Shown here one piece after another: positions 29,197 to 39,067 of a stretch of DNA of 64,000 nt. A model generated the notes under the pieces. That model saw nothing but the letters and a program-made list of their open reading frames with translations. It had not been told where the DNA came from and made no database searches. Position 1 is the first letter of the stretch, and each line of letters opens with the position of its first letter. The position numbers were made by a program, and so were the translations under genes. This stretch comes from Alphaproteobacteria bacterium (GTDB lineage: Bacteria; Pseudomonadota; Alphaproteobacteria; Micropepsales; Micropepsaceae): contig CANIHD010000002.1 of the NCBI GenBank assembly GCA_947467345.1, forward strand, positions 116,899 to 180,898, written 5' to 3'.

Positions 29197-30396
29197 TTAA
29201 CGTTCAGTTGGGGCCGGGTTGGGATCGTTCGAGGGTTGAACCTCGTTGTTGATCTGAACCGTGGCACCGTTTTGCAATTTGAACTGTCCGGCGCTGACCA
29301 GCGTGTCGCCTTCTTTCACGCCGGTGAGAATGGCGATCTGATCGCCACGCGTTTCACCGGTGGTTACGAAGGCTTGTGTCGCCACCAGAGTTTCTTTCCC
29401 GTCGGTCACCTTCTTCTCAACTTTGAAGACGGTGTTCCCATACGGGTTGAACGTGACGACGGTCTGCGGAACCGTTATGTAAGTGGCCGGCATGCCGGTT
29501 TCGATATGCGCGGTTGCGTACATGCCTGGCAGCAATTTTCCATCGGCATTGGCGAGCGTCGCGCGAATGGCCGCAGCGCGCGTGCCCGGGTTCACCTTCG
29601 GATCGATGGTTTCGATCTTGCCCATGAAGACGTCGTTGGGATGCGAATCCACCCGCACTTCGATGGCTTGCCCAACCTGGAGACGCTCCAGCATTTGTTG
29701 CGGCACCGTGAAATCGAGATTGATTGGGTCGAGTACTTGCAGCGTTGCGATAATCGCGCCCGGATTCACATATTGTCCGGTGTTCACGTTGCGAATGCCG
29801 AGACGGCCGGCGAAGGGCGCACGCACCATTTTCTTTTCGATCAAGGCTGCCTGCTCGGCAACGGCGGCGCGCGCGGATTTCAAACTGGCCGCCGCAGTGT
29901 CGACTTCGGCGCGGCTGATGCCCTGAATATCCCAGAGCTTCGTTGCGCGCGCGTTGGTGGTCTCCGCCAATTCGGCACTGGCTTGCAGCGTTGCGAGGCG
30001 GGCGGTTTCGTCGGTCGAGCGCAGGCGGATCAAAGGTTGTCCGGCGCGCACTTCGCCGCCCGATTCGTAATATACCTGATCCACCACGCCGGCGACTTCC
30101 GCAGCCAAATCGGCGCCGCGCGTCGCAGTCAGCGAACCGATGACCTCGACTTGTGGCTGCCAGGCTTGGTTGCTTGCCGTGATGGTCGAGACGGCAGGCG
30201 CGGGCTGCGCCGGGAAGCCGCGCATCAGCATCATGCCAAGCGGAAACACCAAGATGAACGCCGCCACGATCAGAACGATCGGAACGATGATGACAAGGCG
30301 GCGCGTGGTCAAAGAGCGGCGGCGCCACCACGAAGGTTTGCGCTCGGTCTGGTTCCACTGCACGCGGTCAGTACCGCGGTTTACTTTCGCATCCAT
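29197..30396 (-). CDS. efflux RND transporter periplasmic adaptor subunit
   Basis: Start at MDAKVNRGTD; VEVIGSLTATRGADLAAEVAGVVDQVYYESGGEVRAGQPL; APFAGRLGIRNVNTGQYVNPG. Confidence 0.92.
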   Translation of the reverse strand: MDAKVNRGTDRVQWNQTERKPSWWRRRSLTTRRLVIIVPIVLIVAAFILVFPLGMMLMRGFPAQPAPAVSTITASNQAWQPQVEVIGSLTATRGADLAAEVAGVVDQVYYESGGEVRAGQPLIRLRSTDETARLATLQASAELAETTNARATKLWDIQGISRAEVDTAAASLKSARAAVAEQAALIEKKMVRAPFAGRLGIRNVNTGQYVNPGAIIATLQVLDPINLDFTVPQQMLERLQVGQAIEVRVDSHPNDVFMGKIETIDPKVNPGTRAAAIRATLANADGKLLPGMYATAHIETGMPATYITVPQTVVTFNPYGNTVFKVEKKVTDGKETLVATQAFVTTGETRGDQIAILTGVKEGDTLVSAGQFKLQNGATVQINNEVQPSNDPNPAPTER

Positions 30397-30406
30397 GATC
30401 GTACCT

Positions 30407-31906
30407 TTACGGGATCGCGCGGGCCAACGGATATTCTGGGACGTCGTCTTCAATGTCGTTTCTGTTCCACCAACCGCCGCCAAGCGCCTGATACAGCGCC
30501 ACCGTGTCGGCATAGCGTGTCGCTTGCGCCTGCACCAAAGCGATGCGCGCCTGCTGATAGGTGCGTTGCGCATCCAGAAGCGGCAGATAGGCAATCGCTC
30601 CGGCGCGGAAACGTTCGGTGGTGATGTCTAGATTTTGGAAAGCCGTGCGTTCGGCGATCAGCTGCACGCGCAATGTCTCGGCGTCGAGCCGCAGCGCGTT
30701 CAGCACGTTGGCGACGTTCGCAAAAGCCGCCAGCACAGTGCTGCGATATTGCGCGCCAGCGCGTTCATAGGCGTAAACCGCCGCCTGACGCTGATGCGCC
30801 AATTGTCCGCCGCGGAAGATCGGCGCGGTCAAGCCGCCGACCAGGCTCCATGCAAATGTATCGGGCGAGAAAAACCCGCCGCCGTCCGAATTGGTAGCGC
30901 TGCCGCCGTTCGCGCTCAGCGTGAATTGCGGAAGCATGTTCGCCGTGGCGACGCCCACATTCGCGCTCGCTTGATGCAGGAGCGCTTGCGACGCGCGGAT
31001 ATCTGGGCGTTGTTCCACCAGCTTGGAGGGGAGCGAAAGCGGCAGGTTTTGCGGCAATTTCAGATCGGTAAGCACAACGCTGGGGACCATGTTTTCCGCC
31101 GGAAAATGGCCCAGCAGCACGGTCAGCTGTGTTTGAATCTGGGTCAGCTGCTTCTGCAGATTGGGCAGGCTGGCTTGCGTTTGCGTCAATTGCGCCTGCT
31201 GCGCCAGCACGTCGCCACGCGCTACGGCGCCGAGTTCGAATTGCTGATTGATCAAATCATAGGCTTGGGTCTGCAGCGTGATGATTTCCTGCACCGCTAC
31301 GATCTGAGCGCGTAACGACGCTTCCTGAATCGCGGCCGTGAGGACATTGGAAATCAGCGTCAAATAGGTCGCTTCCAATTGAAAGCGCTGATTCTCGCTC
31401 AGGGCGTTCGACGCTTCGATGGAGCGGCTTACGCTGCCAAAGGCATCGACCAGATACGAAACGCCGACCGAGGCATTGTACAAAGTCAGATTGTCGCCGC
31501 CGTTCTGGTTCGACGTTCTTTGCTGCGTAACGTTGCTGTTCAGATTCACCTGCGGAAACAGCGAACCTTGCGAGGCCAGGAAATTTTCGTGCGACTGGCG
31601 CAAAGCTGCCTGTGCTGCGTCCAGATCGGGATTGGCCTTCAGCGCCTGGTCGACCAGAGTATTGAACACGTCGGAGTTGAATTCCCGCCACCATTGGGCC
31701 GGGACGTCGGTATCCTTGAGAAAACGCTGAGCGTCGCCGCCCGGGATCTCGGCCGACGCCGTCTCAGCCGGCAAGGGCTCAGGCGTGTATTCGGTCACGG
31801 TGGGCGCGGCTGGAACCTGGAAGTCGGGTCCGACGGCGCAGCCCGCCAGTAGGAGGACGGTTGCCGACGCGCTGGCAAGGAAAGGAAGACGTCTTGAGAT
31901 GTTCAC
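30407..31906 (-). CDS. efflux transporter outer membrane subunit (NodT family)
   Basis: LLLAGCAVGPDFQVP lipobox; QWWREFNSDVFNTLVDQALKANPDLDAAQAALRQS. Confidence 0.92.
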   Translation of the reverse strand: MNISRRLPFLASASATVLLLAGCAVGPDFQVPAAPTVTEYTPEPLPAETASAEIPGGDAQRFLKDTDVPAQWWREFNSDVFNTLVDQALKANPDLDAAQAALRQSHENFLASQGSLFPQVNLNSNVTQQRTSNQNGGDNLTLYNASVGVSYLVDAFGSVSRSIEASNALSENQRFQLEATYLTLISNVLTAAIQEASLRAQIVAVQEIITLQTQAYDLINQQFELGAVARGDVLAQQAQLTQTQASLPNLQKQLTQIQTQLTVLLGHFPAENMVPSVVLTDLKLPQNLPLSLPSKLVEQRPDIRASQALLHQASANVGVATANMLPQFTLSANGGSATNSDGGGFFSPDTFAWSLVGGLTAPIFRGGQLAHQRQAAVYAYERAGAQYRSTVLAAFANVANVLNALRLDAETLRVQLIAERTAFQNLDITTERFRAGAIAYLPLLDAQRTYQQARIALVQAQATRYADTVALYQALGGGWWNRNDIEDDVPEYPLARAIP

Positions 31907-32007
31907 TGTGATCCCCGGCTTGAGATTCGACCGCTACCTGACCGCCGTCGTGTACGCCGTTGCGGCGATTAGGCGAAGCGTCGCGTGCGCCCTGTCGTCG
32001 AATTTGG

Positions 32008-32036
32008 AAACTAGACAGTTCCGTATTTTCTGTCAA
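32008..32036 (-). promoter_or_regulatory. predicted sigma70-like promoter for the RND operon with overlapping inverted repeat (candidate TetR operator)
   Basis: Minus strand TTGACA-17 nt-TAGTTT; GACAG-N11-CTGTC (32014-32034) fills the spacer. Confidence 0.55.
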
Positions 32037-32124
32037 GATTACAAAATGAACGCACAGTGAGATGCGAAGGACGGAATACAAGGGACGAGCGTAAGGAAGG
32101 AAGCCGGCAATTAGCGAACCTCTG

Positions 32125-32808
32125 TTGCAGGAATATGTCGAGGCTGAGGATATCGGCCTTGCTTATGTGCCGCCGCGCCGCGGACGGCCGCGGCAAATTT
32201 GCGAAGCGGACCGGCGCCAAATCCTACTGGATGCCGCTGCGAGCGCCTTTGTCGATTCGGGCTATGCCGCCGCGAGCATGGATGACGTCGCCCGCCGGGC
32301 CGGCATGTCCAAGAAAACCCTCTATCAAATATTCGACACCAAAGAATCGCTGCTCGCAGCGGTCATCGCTGGCCGCCGGATGGAATTCGCCGCCGCCATG
32401 GGTGATGGCGAACCCTCTGAAGATGCGCTGCCGGAAGAGGTTCTCCACGAATATCTTATGAAATTGGCGCGTTTTCTTTTAGCGCCGCGTCAGGCCGCGT
32501 TTTACCGCCTGGTGATTTCCGAGGCGCAGCGCACACCCGAAATCGCTCGTGCCTTCCATCAGGAGGGGGCCGACAAATCCTGCTGCGTCTTGCGCGGCTG
32601 GTTGGCGCGCATGGATGCGAAAGGCGTCTTGCGCATTCCAGATCCGGAAATCGCGGCTGGCATGCTGCTGTCGATGGTGGTGGCCGATTTGCATATGGGT
32701 GCGCTTGTCGATGACGCCGCACCGGCCGAAGGCTATCTCGATGCCCGCGTTCGCTACGCCGTCACTCTCTTTCTCGGCGGCGCGCGGCCGCGCAATACGA
32801 GTACCTAA
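32125..32808 (+). CDS. TetR/AcrR family transcriptional regulator
   Basis: RRQILLDAAASAFVDSGYAAASMDDVARRAGMSKKTLYQIFDTKESLLAAV; divergent from the RND operon. Confidence 0.9.
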   Translation: MQEYVEAEDIGLAYVPPRRGRPRQICEADRRQILLDAAASAFVDSGYAAASMDDVARRAGMSKKTLYQIFDTKESLLAAVIAGRRMEFAAAMGDGEPSEDALPEEVLHEYLMKLARFLLAPRQAAFYRLVISEAQRTPEIARAFHQEGADKSCCVLRGWLARMDAKGVLRIPDPEIAAGMLLSMVVADLHMGALVDDAAPAEGYLDARVRYAVTLFLGGARPRNTST

Positions 32809-32914
32809 GCCGGAGGGCTTGATGGCACTTCCGTAAATGCCGGCAAATGATTGTCACGCTGGCGTGTTATAGAATCGCGCAGGAGCTTCGATACGAAGCA
32901 GGAGACAGCCAATA

Positions 32915-34198
32915 TTGCGCGCCGACTGGTCCCGTTCGCTTCTTTTTATTACCTCGATCGGAACCGTGGCTCTTCTGGCGGATGCGGCGCTGGATGGGTG
33001 GAGACCCTTCCCGCTCGCCGCGGCGGCGCTTTTTCTGGCGGTCGGTCTCATAGCTGCCGCAACACGAAAAGCCCGTAAGGCTGAGACGCCGATTGCCGTT
33101 GCTTCCGGCCCAGCCTCATCCTTGCCTCCCGCCGCCCGCAATGTTCTGGAAGCTTTGCACGAGCCGCTTATCCTTTTGGATGGGAGTGGGCGTGTGATGC
33201 TCGCAAACGTCTCTGCCGCCGCCATTGTCGGACCCGACCCGGAGCGCAAGCACATCTCGGCGGTCTTGCGCACACCAGAGCTCCTGGAAGCCATTGAACG
33301 CGTTTTGGCCGGCGGAGAGGCTGAAGATGTCGGCTTTTCCTTTGTTGTGCCGCTGGAGCGCCATTACCGCGCTTATGTCGTCGCCACTAAAATGCGTGAA
33401 GGCGCGCCGCTCCTCGTCGTGCAGCTCCACGATCTGACCGCGATCCGCCGCGCCGAAGAAATGCGGGTCGATTTCATCGCCAATGCCAGCCATGAGCTGC
33501 GCACGCCGCTTGCCGCTGTGTCGGGCTTCATCGACACGTTGCGCGGCCATGCCAAAGACGACGCTACGGCGCGCGAGCGCTTTCTCGGTATCATGGCGGT
33601 CGAGGCAGCGCGCATGCGGCGCTTGATCGACGATCTTCTGTCGCTGACTCGAATCGAGTTGAACGAGCACAACCCGCCTTCGGGCACGGTGGACCTTCGC
33701 CAGATTGTGCGCGACGCGGCCGCGGCTTTATCGCCGCTGGCGCAAGCCGATTCGATCACCATCCGCACGGAAGGCGACACGCCCTTGCGCGTGACGGGCG
33801 ACCGCGACGAGCTGATCCAGGTGTTTCAGAATCTCATTCACAACGCGATCAAATATGGCCACGAAGGCAGCACGGTAACGATCCGCTTCGGCACGCTGCC
33901 GCCGGCGCGGCGCGGCGGCCCCGAGCAGGTTTTTGCGGCCGTTCAAGACGAAGGCGATGGATTGGCGCGCGAAATTATTCCCCGCCTGACCGAACGTTTT
34001 TACCGCGTCGACGTGAAGCGCAGCCGCGAACGCGGCGGCACCGGTCTTGGCCTCGCCATCGTCAAACACATTCTCAACCGCCATCACGGTAGGCTTCAAA
34101 TCGAGAGCACGCTCGGCGTCGGCAGTATTTTCACCGTGCATTTGCCGGCGGCGGTGGAAGCTTCAGCAATGGACCCGGGTGTCACCAAAATGTCATAA
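32915..34198 (+). CDS. phoR: phosphate regulon sensor histidine kinase PhoR-like
   Basis: PAS-like region, FIANASHELRTPLAAVSGFIDTLRGHAKDD, QNLIHNAIKYG, GTGLGLAIVKHIL; followed by phoU and phoB; TTG start. Confidence 0.85.
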   Translation: MRADWSRSLLFITSIGTVALLADAALDGWRPFPLAAAALFLAVGLIAAATRKARKAETPIAVASGPASSLPPAARNVLEALHEPLILLDGSGRVMLANVSAAAIVGPDPERKHISAVLRTPELLEAIERVLAGGEAEDVGFSFVVPLERHYRAYVVATKMREGAPLLVVQLHDLTAIRRAEEMRVDFIANASHELRTPLAAVSGFIDTLRGHAKDDATARERFLGIMAVEAARMRRLIDDLLSLTRIELNEHNPPSGTVDLRQIVRDAAAALSPLAQADSITIRTEGDTPLRVTGDRDELIQVFQNLIHNAIKYGHEGSTVTIRFGTLPPARRGGPEQVFAAVQDEGDGLAREIIPRLTERFYRVDVKRSRERGGTGLGLAIVKHILNRHHGRLQIESTLGVGSIFTVHLPAAVEASAMDPGVTKMS

Positions 34199-34208
34199 TT
34201 CCGTCATG
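34179..34208 (+). promoter_or_regulatory. Pho-box-like triple direct repeat upstream of phoU
   Basis: GTGTCAC-CAAA-ATGTCAT-AATT-CCGTCAT: three heptamers at 11-nt spacing overlapping the phoR 3' end. Confidence 0.65.
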
Positions 34209-34256
34209 GAGCTTTGACCGAAGCATCGTCTGGTCCCCCCGCAAGAAAGTGATGTC

Positions 34257-34985
34257 ATGAGCGAGCATATCGTCAGATCCTTCTCCGAACAGTTGGAAGC
34301 GCTGAACAACGGCGTGGCCCAAATGGGTGGTTTGGTGGAGACGCAATTCGCCAATGCCATCGAGGCTATCGCCAAGCGCGACGGCAAGCTGGCCGAGGGT
34401 GCTATCGGCATCGACGAACGTGTCGACAAGCTGCAGCACGTTGTCGAAGAGCAGGCTTTGCGGGTTCTCGCCTTGCGCCAACCGATGGCGGTCGATCTGC
34501 GCGCCACGCTGGCGGCTATCAAGATTGCGTCGGAGCTGGAGCGTATCGGCGATTACGGCAAGAATATCGGCAAGCGCGCGCTGATCCTGAATAGCGAGCC
34601 GCCGATCCGTCTTACGCAATCGCTGGCGCGGATGGGGCGTCAGGCGCTCAGCCAGCTCAAAGCTGTGCTCGACGCTTATTCCAATCGCGATGCCGCAGCG
34701 GCACAGGCCGTCTGGCTGCACGACGAAGAGATCGACGAACTTTACAACAGCCTGTTCCGCGAACTCCTCACCTACATGATGGAAGATCCGCGCACGATCG
34801 GGCTGTGCACGCATCTTCTCTTCATCGCCAAGAATATCGAACGGGCAGGGGACCACGCGACCAACATTGCGGAGACCGTGTATCTGATGGTCACGGGCAA
34901 TCGCTTGCAGGTCGAGCGGCCGAAAGCCGATTATACCGCGGGCGCCGCCTTGCCGCCCGATCCGAAAAGTGGGGCCGGGGCTTGA
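34257..34985 (+). CDS. phoU: phosphate signaling complex protein PhoU
   Basis: FSEQLEALNNGVAQMGGLVE..., ELERIGDYGKNI, KNIERAGDHATNIAETVYLMVTG. Confidence 0.93.
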   Translation: MSEHIVRSFSEQLEALNNGVAQMGGLVETQFANAIEAIAKRDGKLAEGAIGIDERVDKLQHVVEEQALRVLALRQPMAVDLRATLAAIKIASELERIGDYGKNIGKRALILNSEPPIRLTQSLARMGRQALSQLKAVLDAYSNRDAAAAQAVWLHDEEIDELYNSLFRELLTYMMEDPRTIGLCTHLLFIAKNIERAGDHATNIAETVYLMVTGNRLQVERPKADYTAGAALPPDPKSGAGA

Positions 34986-35710
34986 ACGGACATTCTGAAC
35001 GCACCGTATTGATTGTCGAAGACGAGGAAGCGCTCGCAACATTGCTGCGATACAATCTGGAGCGCGAAGGCTATCGCGTTTTTGAATCGCGCGACGGCGA
35101 AGACGCGCTTCTTCTGGCGGATGAGAACAAGCCCGACCTCGTCCTTCTCGATTGGATGCTGCCGAAACTCTCCGGCATCGAGATTTGTCGGCGCCTGCGC
35201 GGGCGCGGTCATATGCGGAACGTTCCCATTGTCATGCTGACCGCGCGCGGCGAAGAGACGGATCGCATTCGCGGCCTCGACACCGGCGCCGACGACTACA
35301 TCGTCAAACCGTTTTCGATGAACGAACTTCTTGCCCGCGTGCGTGCCGTGATGCGCCGCGTGCGGCCGGCTCTAGTTGAAGATTTGCTCGAGATCGGCGA
35401 AATCAGCATCGACCGCGGCAATCACCGCGTGCGCCGGGGCGAGCGCGACATCCATCTTGGCCCCACCGAATACAGATTGCTGGATCAGCTGATGCAGCAT
35501 CCGGGGCGCGTTTTCAGCCGCGAACAATTGTTGGATACGGTGTGGGGTTCGGACATCTATGTCGAAGCGCGTACCGTCGATGTTCATGTCGGGCGCTTGC
35601 GCAAGGCGCTCAACAATACGGGCGAGCGCGATCCTATTCGCACCGTGCGCTCGGCCGGCTATTCCTTCGACGAGACCTTCGCCAAATCCGATGCGCGGAT
35701 GATCGGGTAA
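34982..35710 (+). CDS. phoB: phosphate regulon response regulator PhoB
   Basis: TTG start overlapping the phoU stop; TVLIVEDEEALATLLRYNLEREGY, DLVLLDWMLPKLSGIE; C-terminal winged helix VFSREQLLDTVWGSDIYVEARTVDVHVGRLRKAL. Confidence 0.92.
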   Translation: MNGHSERTVLIVEDEEALATLLRYNLEREGYRVFESRDGEDALLLADENKPDLVLLDWMLPKLSGIEICRRLRGRGHMRNVPIVMLTARGEETDRIRGLDTGADDYIVKPFSMNELLARVRAVMRRVRPALVEDLLEIGEISIDRGNHRVRRGERDIHLGPTEYRLLDQLMQHPGRVFSREQLLDTVWGSDIYVEARTVDVHVGRLRKALNNTGERDPIRTVRSAGYSFDETFAKSDARMIG

Positions 35711-35731
35711 AAGCGCGCTTACTTCATTTAA

Positions 35732-36154
35732 TTAATGACGTGTTTGATCTGATCGCATGATCAAAATGCGGTCGGCTGTACCTGCCAAGATCGCCTCGAA
35801 CTCCGCGATTTGCTCCTTTGTAGCCCCTAGGCCCGCGAGGTGCGGGGCAGAAAGCGCAATGCCGCGTAAATATTCGCGAAGTTGATCTTCCAGCCTCCCA
35901 TGAACGAACACGTCATAGCCCAATTGAGGGGCGCAATCGTAGATCCGTTCCTTTTTACGGAGCTTCGACCGCTCAGTATAGCGAGCGTGCATGTCCTTGG
36001 GCATGACGACGGGCACGTATCGAAGTTTGCATTCCAGCGCCGCTAAACTCGATGCCGCAAACGCGTCATTGAGAAACGGTTCAACGCATCGGCGAACTTG
36101 AAATAACGCGGCGCTTGCGGGTTGAAACACTTCGGCCGAGGCCCAAAACTCCAT
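35732..36154 (-). CDS. hypothetical protein
   Basis: 140-aa ORF between phoB and gcrA; no recognised domain. Confidence 0.45.
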   Translation of the reverse strand: MEFWASAEVFQPASAALFQVRRCVEPFLNDAFAASSLAALECKLRYVPVVMPKDMHARYTERSKLRKKERIYDCAPQLGYDVFVHGRLEDQLREYLRGIALSAPHLAGLGATKEQIAEFEAILAGTADRILIMRSDQTRH

Positions 36155-36232
36155 CGCACCGTCACTTCCGAGCCAACGGCAATAAACTTATGCGCGCTTC
36201 CGAAGGCTCACACGCCCATTCCCGTCACGAGA

Positions 36233-36670
36233 TCAGTGCGCGACCCGGCGCTGGCGGGCGGCCGGCGGCTGGTAGGCCTTGCGGGCATGCGCCTCGCAAT
36301 AGGGCGAGCCGGACTTGGGCTTGTGGCCGCAGAAATGAAATTCATTCTCGGAAGGATCCCCGATCGGCCAGCGGCACATGCGGTCGTTGATGGTCAGCAC
36401 GGTGGCGAAATGGCCGTCGTCGAGGACAATGGGTTCTTCTTCGACGATCTCTGGCGCCGGAGCGGCGACGCGCACCACCGATTTGTGGATGACGCTGCGG
36501 GGACGTTCGCTCCTCGCGGGACCTGCCCGTCCGGCCAAACCCAGCCGATGGACCTTGCCGATGACGGCATTGCGGGTGACGCCGCCCAGCGCCCGGGCGA
36601 TCTGACTGGCGCTCAGGCCTTCGCTCCAGAGCGATTTGAGTTGCTCCACCCGTTCATCTGTCCAGCCCAT
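36233..36670 (-). CDS. gcrA: GcrA family cell cycle regulator
   Basis: MGWTDERVEQLKSLWSEGLSASQIARALGGVTRNAVIGKVHRLGLAGR; C-terminal CRWPIGDPSENEFHFCGHKPKSGSPYCEAHARKAYQP. Confidence 0.93.
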   Translation of the reverse strand: MGWTDERVEQLKSLWSEGLSASQIARALGGVTRNAVIGKVHRLGLAGRAGPARSERPRSVIHKSVVRVAAPAPEIVEEEPIVLDDGHFATVLTINDRMCRWPIGDPSENEFHFCGHKPKSGSPYCEAHARKAYQPPAARQRRVAH

Positions 36671-36859
36671 GACCATCCCCGGGGTATCTTCTACAAGATA
36701 TCGTACCCCACAGAGGCGGCTGTACAAGCGCTCAGGCGATGCCCCAAGCCCTTGTCCACAATAACCTGGACGGCGGGGTGTCCTTGACCCCTATGATCCA
36801 AGGGCAGATAAGACGCGTTCGATTTTTTTCCGGGGGCGAGGGGCCCGGACCGGGAGGCT

Positions 36860-38050
36860 GTGGTGATTCCGCCGATTCTGCCCACCTATAACCGCGCGGA
36901 CGTCGCTTTCGTCCGTGGCGAGGGCGCTTACCTGTTCGACGAGAAGGGACGGCGCTATCTCGATTTCGGCTCCGGCATCGCCGTCAATTCGCTCGGTCAT
37001 GCGCATCCGGAACTTGTTGCGGTGTTGCGCGAACAGGCCGGCAAGCTGTGGCACACCTCCAATCTCTATCGCGTGCCGGGCCAGGAAATTCTCGCGCGCA
37101 AGCTGATCGATCTCACCTTTGCCGACACGGTGTTCTTCACGAACTCCGGTGCCGAGGCGATGGAATGCGCGATCAAGATGGCGCGCAAATTTCACGCCGC
37201 AAGCAATGCGCCGGAACGTTTTCGTCTGATCACGTTCGAAGGCGCGTTTCACGGCCGCACACTGGCCACCATCGCGGCCGGCGGTTCGCCGAAATATCTC
37301 GATGGCTTCGGCCCGAAGATGGACGGCTTCGATCAAGTGCCGTTCGGCGATTTCGATGCGGCGCAACGCGCCATCGGTTCTGAAACCGCAGGCATATTGA
37401 TCGAACCCATCCAGGGTGAAGTCGGCATACGCGTGCCGCCGCCGGGATTCCTGAAGCGCTTGCGCGAACTTTGCGATGCGCGCGGGCTTCTTTTGATTTT
37501 CGACGAAGTGCAAAGCGGTGCGGGACGCACGGGCAAACTCTTTGCCTATGAAGAGTCCGGCATCGCGCCCGACATCATGGCGATTGCCAAAGGCATTGGC
37601 GGCGGCTTTCCCGTGGGCGCCTGTCTCGCCACTGAGCGGGCGGCAAAAGGCATGACGCCGGGCACGCATGGCTCGACCTATGGCGGCAACCCGCTGGCAA
37701 TGGCCGTGGGCGCCGCCGTTGTCGATATTATCTCGGCGCCTGCGTTTCTTGCGCATGTCCGCGCTATGGGCGCTCATTTTCAACAGCATTTGGCAATGCT
37801 TTTGTCCGAACATGCGGGTGTGATTGCTGAAGTGCGCGGGCAGGGGCTTTTGCTCGGGATTAAATTGCATGTGCCGGCGCCGGCCTTCGTCGCCAAGCTG
37901 CGGGAAAACGGAATGATTGCCGTCGGTGCCACTGAAAATGTCGTGCGGCTTTTGCCGCCGCTGATCGTGGACGAAAATCATCTGCACGAGGCAACTGCAT
38001 TGATCGGCCAAACCTGCGCCGCATTCGAGACGGAGAGGCAGGCCGTATGA
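36860..38050 (+). CDS. argD: acetylornithine/succinyldiaminopimelate aminotransferase
   Basis: [81 protein letters not shown]; followed by argF. Confidence 0.92.
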   Translation: MVIPPILPTYNRADVAFVRGEGAYLFDEKGRRYLDFGSGIAVNSLGHAHPELVAVLREQAGKLWHTSNLYRVPGQEILARKLIDLTFADTVFFTNSGAEAMECAIKMARKFHAASNAPERFRLITFEGAFHGRTLATIAAGGSPKYLDGFGPKMDGFDQVPFGDFDAAQRAIGSETAGILIEPIQGEVGIRVPPPGFLKRLRELCDARGLLLIFDEVQSGAGRTGKLFAYEESGIAPDIMAIAKGIGGGFPVGACLATERAAKGMTPGTHGSTYGGNPLAMAVGAAVVDIISAPAFLAHVRAMGAHFQQHLAMLLSEHAGVIAEVRGQGLLLGIKLHVPAPAFVAKLRENGMIAVGATENVVRLLPPLIVDENHLHEATALIGQTCAAFETERQAV

Positions 38051-39015
38051 CGTCCGTTAAGGCGCTCAGGCCTGCTTCATCGAAGCCGGCCGCCCCCCGC
38101 CATTTTCTAGACCTCAGTGAATTCGACGGTGCCACGTTAAAAGGGTTGATCGATGCGGCGGTGCGCCGCAAGAAAGCGCGCGCCGGAATGTCGCGCGGTG
38201 CGCTCGATAAAGACGCGCCGCTCGACGGCAAAATGCTGGCGCTGATTTTCGAGAAGCCTTCGACGCGCACGCGCATTTCATTCGATGTCGGCATGCAGGA
38301 ACTCGGCGGGCGCACGCTCGTGCTCACGGGACAGGAAATGCAGCTTGGACGCGGCGAGACGATCGCCGACACCGCGCGTGTTCTGTCGCGCTATGTCGAT
38401 GCGGTGATGATCCGTACGCTCAGTCACGACACGCTGAATGAGCTGGCGGAGAACGCTTCCATTCCGGTGATCAACGGGCTGACGAAGCTTTCGCATCCCT
38501 GCCAGGTGATGGCGGATGTGATGACGTTTGAAGAGAAGAAGGGTTCGATCCGCGGCCGCACTGTCGCGTGGACAGGCGATGCCAACAACGTCATGGCGTC
38601 GTGGGTGCATGCTGCCGCCCGCTTCGAATTCCGCTTGCGTGTCGCTACACCGGCGGAGCTTGCGCCTCGCCCCGCCATAAAATCCTGGGCCGCGAAATCG
38701 GGAGCCGATATTCGCTTTATCCGCGACGCCGAAGAAGCGGTGGACGGCGCCGATGTCGTGGTCACCGATGCTTGGGTGTCGATGGGCGATAAGGAAGTCA
38801 CCAAACGGCATAATGCGTTGCAGCCTTATCAGGTGAACAGCGCGCTGATGGCGCGTGCCGCCAAGGACGCTATCTTCATGCATTGTCTGCCCGCCCATCG
38901 CGGCGAGGAAGTGACCGACGAGATCATCGACGGTCCGCAATCGGTCGTGTTCGACGAAGCCGAAAACCGCATGCACATCCAGAAAGCCATTCTGGAATGG
39001 TGCCTGAGTGAATGA
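38047..39015 (+). CDS. argF: ornithine carbamoyltransferase
   Basis: [55 protein letters not shown]. Confidence 0.95.
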   Translation: MTSVKALRPASSKPAAPRHFLDLSEFDGATLKGLIDAAVRRKKARAGMSRGALDKDAPLDGKMLALIFEKPSTRTRISFDVGMQELGGRTLVLTGQEMQLGRGETIADTARVLSRYVDAVMIRTLSHDTLNELAENASIPVINGLTKLSHPCQVMADVMTFEEKKGSIRGRTVAWTGDANNVMASWVHAAARFEFRLRVATPAELAPRPAIKSWAAKSGADIRFIRDAEEAVDGADVVVTDAWVSMGDKEVTKRHNALQPYQVNSALMARAAKDAIFMHCLPAHRGEEVTDEIIDGPQSVVFDEAENRMHIQKAILEWCLSE

Positions 39016-39067
39016 TCCAGTGAATGATCCAGTGAATGAACCGGTGAATGAACCGGTGAACGATCCG
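39008..39067 (+). repeat. 12-bp degenerate tandem repeat (GTGAATGATCCA / GTGAATGAACCG), 5 units, at the hslO 5' end
   Basis: Units begin at 39008, 39020, 39032, 39044, 39056; encodes [20 protein letters not shown]. Confidence 0.9.

Noticed and set aside
29160-29200. Repeated TAACGTTC between RND permease and adaptor genes
   Set aside because: Only 8 bp, one copy overlaps the adaptor stop codon; likely chance or a small duplication.
34251-34259. Extra TGTCA at the phoU start as a fourth Pho half-site
   Set aside because: Not in 11-nt phase with the other three heptamers and overlaps the start codon.
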